Shown here: one piece after another, positions 30,392-40,688 of the stretch
Numbering within the stretch: the first letter of the stretch is position 1
Layout of the letters: each line of letters starts with the position of its first letter
Source: Schistocerca nitens
Taxonomy: Eukaryota > Arthropoda > Insecta > Orthoptera > Acrididae
NCBI RefSeq assembly: GCF_023898315.1
Contig: NC_064614.1
Coordinates: forward strand, 1,050,164,432-1,050,228,431
DNA: 64,000 nucleotides
Direction of reading: 5' to 3'
Program-made: the position numbers and the translations under genes
Notes under the pieces: model-generated
The model's database searches: none
Seen by the model: only the letters and a program-made list of their open reading frames with translations
What the model was told of the DNA's origin: nothing

Positions 30392-30866
30392 TGTTGTGGC
30401 GTAACAAGCTAGTCACGCCACACTGAGGAGGAAGCCGAAAGGCACGCGTACACACACAAGTCTGGAACAGGATACGTATTGAATACTATAAAGAAAATAC
30501 GTATCTTTGGAATATACTTAACTTTTAATCAATCCTTGTGATACATCTCTCTTGACTATACAAATGAGACTCGTAAGATACATGCACTGTGACAATTGGC
30601 GCCTTGCTAAGTCGTAGCCATTAACTTAGCTGAAGGCTATTCTAACTGTCTCTCGGCAAATGAGAGCAAAGGCTTCGTCCGTATAGTCGCTAGCAACGTC
30701 GTCCGTACAACTGGGGCGAGTTCTCGTACGTCTCTCGAGACCTGCCGTGTGGTGGCGCTCGGTCTGCGATCACACAGTGGCGACACGCGGGTCCGACATG
30801 TACTAATGGACCGCGGCCGATTTAAGCTACCACCTAGCAAGTGTGGTGTCTGGCAGTGACACCACA
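30392..30866 (-). repeat. solo gypsy LTR with 5-bp target duplication
   Basis: The 475-bp sequence is alignable to the LTRs at 3240 and 8417 (conserved blocks GCTGAAGGCTATTCT, ACTGGGGCGAGT, GGCGACACGCGGGTCC), but more divergent. Its ends are TGTTGTGG and GACACCACA, and AAATC lies at 30387-30391 and 30867-30871. It arose by recombination between LTRs of an inserted element. Confidence 0.92.
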
Positions 30867-31247
30867 AAATCTTGATACGCCATCTGAGAGAAAAAGAAGT
30901 ACTGTCAATCCTCTCCCTCCTATAAACAGAGGATATGATAAGTAAAGGAAATGAAGATTAACCCAAGTAACTAACAAATGCGATATGTGCATTTACATGA
31001 ATTTTACGCTATTTCCTAGAGCTACGTCCATAAGGTACGTTCTCTGATGTTCCTTTTGGCTTGACAATTCCCCTTTTTCCGCGACTGTTGGAATCAGTGG
31101 GAATGCATCTGTCTTGCCTCTAAAATGTTTGGCTCTACCTACATGGCCTGTAGAATCTCTGGCGAAGTCATTACGATGACTTGGTAACGTTCATGATATT
31201 TTGTTAAAAACTTTTCTTGTTTTGCGCTTTGGGGCATACTGTACGTA

Positions 31248-31930
31248 TTAGCAAGTAATACCCACTAATCTATTCCGCATTGTGGCAATTTTCTTGTCCA
31301 CTGGCCAATAAGTTCTTGCTTGTTTTTTGTTAGTACGTTTGACTCTTTGCCATATTTCTCTCAATTTCTTCGCAAAATTTTTCGCTGCTTCACACTGTGG
31401 ACCCAGGTTAAGTTGAATTACATCTAAATGTGACTGCATTTTTGTCCATGTACTACCTCGTTCGGCGAGAGGCTATTTCTAGTATGAACTTCTGAATTAT
31501 ATGCGCTGACGACAAAACTTAAATACATGTTCCAATCTGAATGCTGTGAATTTACGTAATGGCGTAACATTTTGGATAAAGTACGGAGAACTCGTTCTGT
31601 CCGTCCATTCATTTGAGGATGGAACGGACTGGTACGTAACTTCTTAATTTTCAGTAAGAGACATAACTGCTTCATTAATTTTGATTTTAAATTAGTACCC
31701 TGGCCCGCAATAATGGTTTCTGGCACGCCAAATTTCAGTAACCAGTTGTTTACTATGGCCTATGCTACTGTATTCGTCTTCTGATCTGGGATGAATAGCA
31801 ACTAAATATCGTGAAAAATGATCTAACATCACAACGAAATATTCATTACTCGCTTTCGTTCTATTAAAAGATCGTAAAACATCCACTGATAACGTAAAAA
31901 ATGGTTTCTAAGCATCTAGTAGTCTTTGTA
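31248..31930 (-). pseudogene. gypsy integrase core remnant
   Basis: Frame 31692-31886 contains RTKASNEYFVVMLDHFSRYL with the first catalytic Asp. Frame 31424-31726 continues with AGQGTNLKSKLM, where the second catalytic Asp position is altered (D to G in the 'sDqGtnF' box), then FHPQMNGRTERVLRTL with the catalytic Glu. A frame change separates the two halves. Broken, so no active integrase. Confidence 0.8.
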
Positions 31931-32105
31931 ACTGAATTTTCTGTTAACTCCAATATGTAATTTGTCCTACCGGGATGGAGTTTCTTACGTATTGTTCTAC
32001 ACCACTGTGATGCGTTTTCCACTAAAATTTTTCAGCTACACGTCTGTCAGTTGATATTTTCCTTCTGTGACCTGATAAGATGTGGCCGTGTGCTTCATGT
32101 AATAC

Positions 32106-32990
32106 TTACATTCTCATCGCTGCAGGAATTACAACGCGAGGCCCACAATTTGTTGAATTGCATAGTAAGCCTTCTTGCATTTGAAACAATTGACACTCAC
32201 TGTCAGCTGATGTTGCCTTTATCCAATTTTCCTGGCTTCCACCTACTTCATGTAAAACTACTATCTTCGTACATAGCGCATCTGCATTTGTGTGTTTGAC
32301 TCCTGGCTTAAGAATTACTTCATGGTCGAACTCAATTTTAATTCCCGTTTCGTTAACCGTCTCGATGGCTCTTTCAACCCTAATAATCACTTTAAGGACG
32401 CGTGGTCTGTAATCACTTCGAATTGCCTACCACATAAATAATAACGAAAATAGCTGCGAACATTTCTTTTTCTGTTGTCGAATAATTAGTTTCAGTCTTA
32501 TTCAATTGTCTGGAGGCATATGCCACTGGATGTTCTGCCCCATCAACATTCTCACTTAAGAAAAGCCCAAGGCATTGTTTGATTCACCACACGCAAGTAG
32601 TATGCAGTCCTGTTTAAAGTCAGGCAATACTTACACAGGATCTGATGTTATTACTGTATCTCATAGAGTTTCTCGAATGCTTCTTGGTACTGTGTTGTCC
32701 ACTGAAAACTAGCACGTTTTCGTAGTAACTTAGTTAACGGCTGTGCAATTTCAATGAATGCTTTCATGAACTAAACAAATAATTACATAGTCCAATAAAC
32801 GACTGTAACGTTTAGTAGTCTGTGGCATCGGAAAATAACGCAAAGCGGAAGTAAGTCAACGATCCATCGTTACTCCGTCTTGACTGATGTTACGCCGAAA
32901 ACAACTTACTTGTGGTAGCAAAATGGCATTTCTCCACATTGAGTGTAAGGTGTGCTGCCCTCAAACTACTAAATACTTCATCTAAATGTT
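32106..32990 (-). pseudogene. gypsy Pol remnant: RT connection and RNase H
   Basis: In several minus frames the order of the Ty3/gypsy connection and RNase H can be followed: a 'W..QC..AF..L' type segment (about 32700), a VAYASRQL-like block near 32510, a TTEKEM-like block near 32485, and the KPG..N.NADAL signature at about 32290-32320 that ends RNase H. Stops and frameshifts separate them, and the RT catalytic box is not seen. The role in an active element would be cDNA synthesis and RNA removal. Confidence 0.65.
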
Positions 32991-33425
32991 TAACATGATA
33001 TTCTATATTTATTTAAAGTCAATACCACCATTAGACTGTTGCTTATTTACAGTGTTACATTTACACTTACACAATCACGATTTCGGCTTCAAAGTGCCAT
33101 TATCAAGTGTTTTCTGAAAGGAGGTTAGACAATAACAGTGAAATACATAACAAGTGATGTAACCGTATAAGAATCCATATTTGTAATGCATACTTACAAG
33201 TGTTATAAATTGCCTAAGATGGCATACTGTCGTATTAAAATACACTATTAGACACATTGTCTAAGAGTCGATATTTCTGGCAGAGCCTACTGCTTTGTTT
33301 CATTAATGAGTACACCATCTCGACTGAATGACAGTTGGCTAAGTGTCAAATTAGCTTGGTCAAAGAAATTACTGTTACAAGCAGGTGACCATTTCTTTCT
33401 TTCTTTTTTTAATCTTTGAACTCAG
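32991..33425. other. unrecognised sequence containing a degraded hammerhead-like motif
   Basis: On the minus strand 33107-33080 reads CTTGATAATGGCAC...GCCGAAATCG, a degraded CTGANGA-stem-GAAA layout as in Penelope-type tails. The rest is AT-rich without features. Confidence 0.4.
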
Positions 33426-33665
33426 TGTCCAAGAGTGTAACGGGAATTCCGCTGTTAAATACAGAGGAGAGAGCGGATAGGTGGAAAGAGTACACTGAAG
33501 GCCTGTATGTAGGGGAAGATTTGTCTGATGTGATAGAAGAAGAAACAGGAGTCGATTTAGATGGCATAGGGGACCCACTATTAGAACCAGAATGTAAAAG
33601 AGACTCGAGATAAAATAGGGCAGAAGGCATAGATAACATTCCATCAGAATTTCTAAAATCATTGT
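33426..33665 (+). pseudogene. LINE ORF2 linker fragment
   Basis: The frame reads LLNTEERADRWKEYTEGLYV, then VIEEETGVDLDGIGDPLLEP, a break, then AEGIDNIPSEFLKSL. This is the segment between endonuclease and reverse transcriptase in many LINE ORF2 proteins ('eE.adRW.eyf..Ly', 'a.GiD.ip.EflK'). The copy is truncated on both sides; an in-frame stop lies near 33611. Confidence 0.75.
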
Positions 33666-34111
33666 GGTGTCACAATAATGGCCTTCAGTATTCCAGCTTG
33701 GTGCTTTTCCACCATGTTAGCAGGTTGATATGTGTTCTTATGTAACCTTTTCTTGTTCTTGCTTCCTCGAGTTGTGGTGTGAGAACGATGTTACGATCCC
33801 TCCTCGGTGAGGTCACGATGCTGAATGAATAATTTAGACTTCTCGCTCGAGCGAGGTGAAGCAATAGCTTTCGGGGTATACCATAGTATTTCCAGTGGCA
33901 GATTCCTGCCACATGTTTGTCGTTCTGATTGCTACATGGCGAGCTGGTCTCGTTTGACTTTGCTTAGCACGGGCTGTAGAAGACTTTAACAAAAGTTGCA
34001 TTTGCCTATGGTATGTTTCTGCAGTGCTACAGTACGCCATCAATAGACTGTTGTCTGATTGCGTCTATGAATCTGACTGCTCACTGAAAGTTGTTGATGC
34101 ACAGTCACCCA
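33666..34111. other. unrecognised sequence
   Basis: A short palindrome CTCGCTCGAGCGAG lies near 33842. No gene is supported. Confidence 0.4.
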
Positions 34112-34311
34112 AAAAATGGTTCAAATGGCTCTGAGCACTATGGGACTCAACATCTTAGGTCATAAGTCCCCTAGAACTTAGAACTACTTAAACCTAACTA
34201 ACCTAAGGACATCACACACATCCATGCCCGAGGCAGGATTCGAACCTGCGACCGTAGCAGTCCCGCGGTTCCGGACTGCAGCGCCAGAACCGCTAGACCA
34301 CCGCGGCCGGC
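34112..34311 (-). repeat. tRNA-derived SINE with target duplication
   Basis: Full-length minus copy, A-rich tail at 34112. CAGTCACCCA occurs at 34102-34111 and 34312-34321. Confidence 0.95.
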
Positions 34312-34979
34312 CAGTCACCCACTTAGGCTTGTAGATAGTACTATTATGCTGTATGACTGCAGTAAGAAGCTATGGTTTCCTTCTGCTGATACTGACTTGC
34401 TTCAGAGTGGTCCTTGACATTTCTTTCTAGTATTCTTGTGATGTGGAGTGGTCTGTCGATCATACAATGAAATACATGTTGAGCGCTTGGGATCCTATGG
34501 ACTATGCCAGAGAAGTTGCATTGATCTCACGGTTCTATGTAAAGTCATCTCTGCTACCGATCAGTTTGTATATTTTGTACATATTCTGTTTCTGAAACTG
34601 ATCAAAACTTGGAATTTCTTGTTCCTCTGATCGCTATGCTTATGCTTAATTTCTTGGGACACTAACTGATACTGTAGAATTTTATTGAGTCAGACTGTTT
34701 AATATAATTCGTTGTCCTTAGTTTGATTTCAATTATTAGAACAGATTTATTGTGAAAGCAAAACTGAATTTTCGTTCTGGTCTTGACTCAAGTTATTATT
34801 AAACGAATAAGGGTTCAAATGTTAACCTGAACTCGATCAATCGATTCCATCCTTTTCTCTGTCCATCTAAGCCAACACGCTGCAACATACAGCTGACAGT
34901 GGTCTGAGGAGGTAAACGCTTACTTTGAATTATTAGATAAAAACAGCAGCTTAAATGCGTAAGAAAAAGGGAATGTGGG
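34312..34979. other. unrecognised AT-rich sequence
   Basis: No domain or repeat is recognised; short frames only. Confidence 0.4.
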
Positions 34980-35140
34980 TTCAAATGGTTCAAATGGCTC
35001 TGAGCACTATGGGACTCAACTGCTGTGGTCATTAGTCCCCTAGAACTTAGAACTACTTAAACCTAACTAACCTAAGGACATCACAAACATCCATGCCCGA
35101 GGCAGGATTCGAACCTGCGACCGTAGCAGTCGCACGGTTC
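34980..35140 (-). repeat. 5'-truncated SINE with 11-bp target duplication
   Basis: The copy lacks the first part of the tRNA head (it stops after the reverse B box region at CGCACGGTTC). GGGAATGTGGG flanks it at 34969-34979 and 35141-35151. Confidence 0.93.
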
Positions 35141-35151
35141 GGGAATGTGGG

Positions 35152-36325
35152 ATTTTTTAAAGTAGCTGTCTCGCTCGAAACATACATAAATAACGTAAGG
35201 CAGATACATGTTGAGAAACAACTGATGCTAGCTAAGGAACAACTGTCAATCGCTACGGAACAACCGGCAACTGCCACGAAATACCCGACCAACTACAATA
35301 AGAGGAAATGCAGACGGAGGAACGTGGTAACTGCAGCGAAGCCTGTACACGAACGCTCTGTGCGCATTCGGCAGTTCACGCAGTATGGTGTTTGGCGAAG
35401 GCTATCGTGGAACCGATTAGTGCGACATTCCATGCGGTACGGCAACATGTCTACAGGACATCATTTGAGTGCTTACGATCATGGAATAGGAGTCACTGCT
35501 GTGGCCAGTATAATGGATGTGAACAGAAGTGTCCCATCGCGACAAAAAAGGCCCGCTTAAGGCGGAAACGCTATGGGAATGCATGCCGGTGCTCAGAGAC
35601 GTACCGCAACACTGCAAGAAGATCGATACGTAGGCCTAGTGGCGAAAAGGAACAGACATTTCATTCCTAGGCAGATCGCTGCATACCTTTCAACTGCTAC
35701 CGGTACACTTGTCTCTGCCAGAAACGTTTGGTGGTGATTAAATCAGATTAGCATGTAAGCTTAGTAGCCTGTTAAATGCAACCCATTTCAACAAAGCCGC
35801 CGCCAAGAACGAATTCGTTGGTGTACGGAGCATGTTGGTTGATGTTAGTGCTCCAGAGTGGTGTTCCCCGAGGAGTCCCGCTGCACTGTGGCAAGTGATT
35901 CTCAACACCAGTTACTATGGAAAGAGACAGGAACGCTTTGCACATTAAGGCTCTGGCTCTGAGCACTATGGGACTAAACATCTGTGGTCATCAGTCTGCA
36001 CATTAAGGAATATGGCGTTTTGATGAGTGCAAGCATTATGGACAAATGACCGAAAACCTCTTCATATCTCTGTGCGAGCTGCCATTGAAACACATCGGTA
36101 ATGAAAGAAGAATAATCTGGATCATGGTCGTCTCTTAGGCATGTAGTGGGTCCCTACTTTGTGTTTGCGGACGACAATGACCGGCCGCACAGAAGCGCCG
36201 AGGTGTTCAACACACTGGAAAATGAAGACATTGAACGTATGGAATGGCCTGCGTACTCCCCGTACGAAAACCCAATAGGACAGGGGTGGACAACCGGCGG
36301 CTCGGATCCAGCCCGCGATAGGTTA
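35152..36325 (+). pseudogene. Tc1-like transposase relic
   Basis: Scattered plus frames show Tc1-type blocks: a GIGVTAVASIMDV-like first helix-turn-helix (about 35490-35525), RQIAAYLSTATGTLVSARNV in the second (about 35670-35730), and VFADDNDRPHRSAEVFNTLE then MEWPAYSPYENPIG at 36160-36290. In the last block the second Asp survives and the usual Pro-Asp-Leu-Asn-Pro-Ile-Glu box is altered. Multiple frameshifts and a 46-bp SINE scrap (35951) interrupt it. No inverted repeats are recognised. Confidence 0.7.
35951..35996 (-). repeat. 46-bp SINE 3'-end scrap with 12-bp target duplication
   Basis: Only the SINE tail (CTCTGGCTCTGAGCACTATG ... GTGGTCATCAGTC) is present, yet TGCACATTAAGG flanks it exactly at 35939-35950 and 35997-36008. 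It is an extremely 5'-truncated but genuine insertion. Confidence 0.88.
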
Positions 36326-36711
36326 GCCGGCCGAGCAGTTCTAGGCGCTTCAGTCTGGAACGGCGTGACAGCTACGGTCGCAGGTTCGAATTCTGCCTCG
36401 GGCATGGATGTGTGTGATGTCAAAAAATGGTTCAAATGGCTCTGAGCACTATGGGACTCAACTGCTGTGGTCATAAGTCCCCTAGAACTAAGAACTACTT
36501 AAACCTAACTAATCTAAGGACAGCACACAACACCCAGCCATCACGAGGCAGAGAAAATCCCTGACCCCGCCGGGAATCGAACCCGGGAACCCGGGCGTGG
36601 GAAGCGAGAACGCTACCGCACGACCACGAGATGCGGGCTGTGTGATGTCCGTCTAGGGGACTAATGACCTCAGATGTTAAGTCCCATAGTGCTAAGAGCC
36701 ATTTCAACCAT
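36326..36711 (+). repeat. tRNA-derived SINE split by another SINE
   Basis: Head and first body part lie at 36326-36421 and the remainder at 36650-36711 (starting CGTCTAGGGGACTAATGACC). A copy of the Gly-headed subfamily is inserted between them. The head has a small deletion in GCCGGCC(...)GAGCAGTT. Confidence 0.9.
36422..36638 (-). repeat. Gly-headed SINE inserted into a SINE
   Basis: Full-length minus copy with the same chimeric head as 24213-24429. TGTGTGATGTC at 36411-36421 and 36639-36649 is the target duplication made inside the host SINE. Confidence 0.95.
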
Positions 36712-37084
36712 CTGAGCGTTTGGTTCAAGTCCGGCCCGCGGAAGACATTCAGCTGGGAGAGAGAGAGAATAAGGCGCTCGGATTGTAATCCTTCCCTGAT
36801 AAATTTTCCGATGTTCTCATATTAACACGAATAAATAATTGTTCTCTGTTGGGCATACATTAGAGCAGTGGAATTGTTGAAGGCAATTTATAATGAATCA
36901 GCTGCAACCATTTACTTTTATAGCCGCTTATTTTGCCATGATTATGTTTCAAGCCCCCTGGCATCATATATTCAGATGTTTAAATTTTTTTACAAATCGT
37001 GAACATTGTTTTTTTACTAACAGTGTTGCAGAATTTTGCAACAAAAGTTTTTAAGATAGTTATTGTAAGCTGGAAATTTGTAGT
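36712..37084. other. AT-rich sequence, no feature
   Basis: I see nothing supportable here. Confidence 0.4.
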
Positions 37085-37276
37085 AAGTTCCTATGGGACC
37101 AAACCGCTAAGGCTACCGGTCCCTAGGTTTATACACTACTTAATCTGACTTAAGATAACTTACGCTAAGGACAACACACACACACCCATGCCCGAGGGTG
37201 GACTCGAGCCTCCGACAGGGAGGTGCCGCCCGAACCGTGGCAAGGCGCCTGAGACCACGCGGCTACCCCGCGCAGC
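37085..37276 (-). repeat. tRNA-derived SINE, same subfamily as 417
   Basis: The reverse B box GGACTCGAGCC sits in a head ending CGCGGCTACCCCGCGC. The body has GGGACCAAACCGCTAAGGCT. No clear target duplication is seen. Confidence 0.85.
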
Positions 37277-38065
37277 AAAGTTATTGCAAAAGGGCCTAAG
37301 TAAAGAAACAAGATGATACATAAGTAAATACACTTCCGGAAAAAAAATAGTATCCCTGGAAAGACGATGTCGATTTTGATCCGATGACAGTATATGCCAC
37401 CTGCGGATAGTAGATGTACTGATAACGGTGTCAACATCGTCCGCCAACAGTGTGAGGCATAGCTACCTGAGTGACACCTCACAGGCAGAAGGCTCAGTGC
37501 GGTGCAAACGTGTGCAGTTAGCAGGTAACTGTGCCGCAGAGGGGCACTCGTGCCTCCCACAACTTACTATTCAAGTCTGACAGGAATCAAATTGTGGCCT
37601 TTCGAGTGGTGAGATGGCCCTTTCGGAGAATCGTCACACATGTTGGACGTACTGCTTCATTTGTGCAAGGATGTTGGTATCAGTCGCCGCGTGAACATTC
37701 TCACACCTGTAGACGAGGTTCTGGATGCCCGCGCAGTACAGATGCCCGACAGGACGTCGTATTCTAAGGGCAGTAGTGGCAGATCGTACAACTACCACGG
37801 TGGAGACACGAGAGCCTGTGAGCCGGGACACGTCAACAGGAATCGTTGTAAAACTGCTATTAGCAGTGAGACTACGGGCACGCACACCGCTAGCCCATCT
37901 TCCACTCACGCAACAGCATCGACGTGCAAAGCTCGACTGGTGCCGTCACAGGACACCTGGATGATGAAATGGCGCACTGTGGTCTTCAACGATGAAAGCA
38001 AATTCTACCTGCCGTGACGGTCGTTTGCGCATACGACGTAAATCCGGTGAGCGCTGTCTCATATA

Positions 38066-39383
38066 TGAGGTGCGGCTAGAAAAAAACCGGACTGATGCTG
38101 GAAAAAACATTTATTTACAATTATTTACAATTTCATGTTATCTCCTTCAATGTACTCTCCTCCTCGGTCTCTACACCGCTCCATACGAATTTTCCACTGT
38201 TCGTAGCAATGCTGCAGATCATTTTCGGTAAGTCCATACATTACTTCCGTCGCTTTTTCTTTTACTGCTTCAACAGTCTCAAATCTAGTTCCTTTCAAAG
38301 CTGACTTGACTTTAGGGAAAAGAAAAAAGTCACAGGGGGCCAAATCAGGTGAGTAGGGTGGATGATCTAAGATGGGAATGTTGTGTTTTGCCAAAAACGT
38401 CTTCACTGACAACGCACTGTGAGCTGGGGCATTGTCTTGGTGAAGGATCCATGACTTTTTTCTCTACAAATCGTTCCGTTTTCTCCGTACTCGCTCACGT
38501 AGGGTAGCCAGGACGCTAATGTAGTAATGCTGATTCACTGTTTGTCCCTCTGGTACCCAATCAATGTGCACAATCCCTTTGATGTCAAAAAAACAATCAT
38601 CATTGCCTTGAATTTCGATTTTGACATTTGTGCTTTTTTTGTCGTGGAGAACCAGGAGTTTTCCAATGCATCGATTGGCGTTTAGTTTCGGGATCGTAAG
38701 TAAAAAACCACGATTCTTCGCAAGTAATAACATTTTGTAAGAAGGTGGGATCACTTTCAATGTTTTCCAGGATGTCAGAACAAATCATTCTTCGGCGTTC
38801 CTTCTGTTCAATTGTGAGACACTTTGGAACCATTTTTGAACACACTTTGTTCATGTTGAAACTTTCATGAAGAATCTGCCTAACACTTTCCTTGTCAACT
38901 CCTGTTAACTCAGACACTGCTCTGATTGTTAAACGGCGATCTTGTCGAACAAGTTTACCGATTTTTTCAATGTTTGCATCAGTTTTTGCTGACAATGGTC
39001 TGCCAGTGCGAGTGTCATCACTGGTGTCTTCGCGGCCATCTTTAAATCGTTTAAACCACTCAAACACTTGTGTTCGCGATAAACAATCATCACCGTACAC
39101 TTGTTGTAACATTACAAACGTTTCACTTGCAGATTTTCCTAGTTTGAAACAAAATTTCATGTTAACACGCTGTTCTTTCTGTACACTCAACATTTTCCGA
39201 CGCACAGACAAAACGTCAACTACTTAAAACAGACGCCACGGGCAGACTGAGTGCAGGAGGCAGATGAAACTCGAGCAGTAGGCGGAGCGAGAGTCACGTG
39301 ACAGGCCACGCGACTTTCAGCCTTATTGCATTCGTTTTATTGTTTCACCAGTACTAGTCCGGTTTTTTTCTAGCCACACCTCG
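38066..39383 (-). mobile_element. mariner transposon inserted in the Tc1 relic
   Basis: It is 1318 bp long. The inverted repeats share GAGGTG.GGCTAGAAAAAAACCGGACT-type ends (about 28 bp, at 38066-38093 and 39356-39383). TA occurs at 38064-38065 and 39384-39385 as the target duplication. The transposase is on the minus strand. Confidence 0.93.
38125..39211 (-). pseudogene. mariner transposase (DD34D), inactivated
   Basis: The N-terminal half (39211-38600) has the two helix-turn-helix regions: FCFKLGKSASETFVMLQQVY and, after a TGRPLS hinge, LTIRAVSELTGVDKESVRQI. The first catalytic block reads TCEESWFFTYDPETK, with Glu (codon 38717-38719) where Asp is expected. A frameshift follows near the T7 run at about 38633-38640. 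The middle frame has FFDIKGIVHIDWVPEGQTVN; a stop lies just before the second catalytic block (HQDNAPAH, about 38420). The C-terminal frame (38412-38125) has PDLAPCDFFLF with the third Asp, 34 residues after the second. At least one frameshift, one stop and one catalytic substitution make it dead. Confidence 0.9.
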
Positions 39384-39860
39384 TAGTGCATTCGTCCAAG
39401 ACGCCATGGCCTTACCCAGGCCTTATGATCTGGGTTGCGATAAACTACAACTCTCGTACATTTTTGCTCAGTACGTGCAGACTGTTCTTAGACGAGTTTT
39501 CCTATTATTGAAACTGTTGTTCCAACAAGATAAAGCTCGCCCACACACTGCCCATGATACTAAAAGTGTTCTATTAGATTTGCAGCAAGTTTCCTGGCCA
39601 ACACAGTCTTTGGACTTGTCTACAACGAAGCATGTGTGAGATATGATGAGATGAGAAGTGACTCGCGCGACTCGTCAATTAACATCTGTTACAGAAGGCG
39701 CAGCGTAATGAATCCCAGGACCGTTTTCGGCTTCTGTGCGACCGATTGGATGCCAGAATAAGTGCCTGCATTGGCGCTCATGGAGGCCACACCATGTACT
39801 AATATGGGTTTTTCAGCAAGGATCGATACCTGATTCCGGTACCTCAAAACGCTTATGCTA

Positions 39861-40688
39861 CTGCTCGAACAGTCCACGGGCATACTGCCGGTCCAATACT
39901 TCGGCGATCAGACATGTCGCCATCGTCAGGTGCGCTGACGAACTGAGCTCCTGAGGGCGGGCGGCAGTCTTAAATCCCTTCCCCTCCCGAGGTGTTCTCT
40001 CCGCGTCAGTGGTCAGTGAGACGCTGGCGTCGGCGTCTGTGGTGGAGTGGGTGTAATTGTCTCGTCGGCCCTAGTCACCCGTTCGTTTGCTTTTGCTGAG
40101 CGTCTTTTTAATTAGACTCAATGCTGGTTCCCATGATCTGCTGAGGTTGTAGCCACAGTCTCGCTTAATGAGTCTGTCCCTGGTACGAATTTCGAAAGCC
40201 TCTCTAACGACGCTGTCCCAGTATTTAGATGTCTGTGCCAAGGCCCTGGTATGTTGGAGGTGCATTTCGTGATTTTCGGGCAAACAGTGCTCTTCAACCG
40301 CCGACTTGTTGGGGTACCCAAGTCAAGTGTGCCTCTGATGTTCTCGGCAACGATCTTCGATGGTGCACACTGTCTGTCCAATATGTCTTCCCACATTGAC
40401 ACGGAATCTGGTATACGCCGGCCTTCCTCAAACAGAGATCGCCTTTGACACTTACCAATAATGTTCGCGTTTTACTTGATAGGCAAGAGACAGTTCCTAC
40501 TCGGTGTTTCCTCAATATTCGTCCTATTTTACCCGATAGTGCGCCAGTATACGGTATACAGGCAGTGGCTACCTCTTTCTCCGTGACTTCTTCCGTCTCT
40601 ATACGCTGTACTGTAGAGGTGGGGAGGAGAGGGCGTCTGATCTGCCGTTCCGAGTACCCTGTCGCTGAATAAATACGGCGGGAATCGT
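39861..40688 (-). mobile_element. Penelope-like element, 3' half, inverted copy
   Basis: The minus strand carries the end of the reverse-transcriptase/endonuclease frame (GYSERQIRRPLLPTSTVQR, then GVYQIPCQCGKTY, i.e. the GIY part of a GIY-YIG nuclease), a frameshift at about 40379-40385, then ENHEMHLQHTRALAQTSKYW and VVREAFEIRTRDRLIKRDCG. The untranslated tail holds CTGACGATGGCGA...TCGCCGAAG (39899-39929). It meets the plus-oriented copy head to head at about 40688. Confidence 0.85.

Larger units (their letters stand above)
29538..32990 (-). mobile_element. decayed Ty3/gypsy (errantivirus-like) retroelement
   Basis: On the minus strand, in 5' to 3' order: RNase H and connection (32990-32400), an intact-looking KPGVKHTNADAL box (about 32300), integrase core (31886-31424), then a region compatible with env (to 29538). 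A solo LTR (30392-30866) from a different, younger family interrupts it. No LTRs of its own are recognised. All genes have multiple frame breaks. Confidence 0.75.
37329..39830 (+). mobile_element. Tc1-like transposon relic split by a mariner
   Basis: The left end (CACTTCCGGAAAAAAAATAG) looks like an inverted repeat. Plus-strand transposase traces run 37531-38063, with QIVAFRVVRWPFRRIVTHVG (helix-turn-helix) and VFNDESKFYLP (first Asp). They resume after the mariner at 39386 and include LFQQDKARPHTAHDT (second Asp) and, near 39600, a block where the catalytic Glu box has become STTKHV. Frames are broken repeatedly. The right end is not defined; the Penelope-like copy begins at about 39861. Confidence 0.7.

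Noticed and set aside
35152..36325. Functional Tc1 transposase in the 35-36 kb region
   Set aside because: Domain blocks lie in different frames, the Glu box is altered and a SINE scrap interrupts it.
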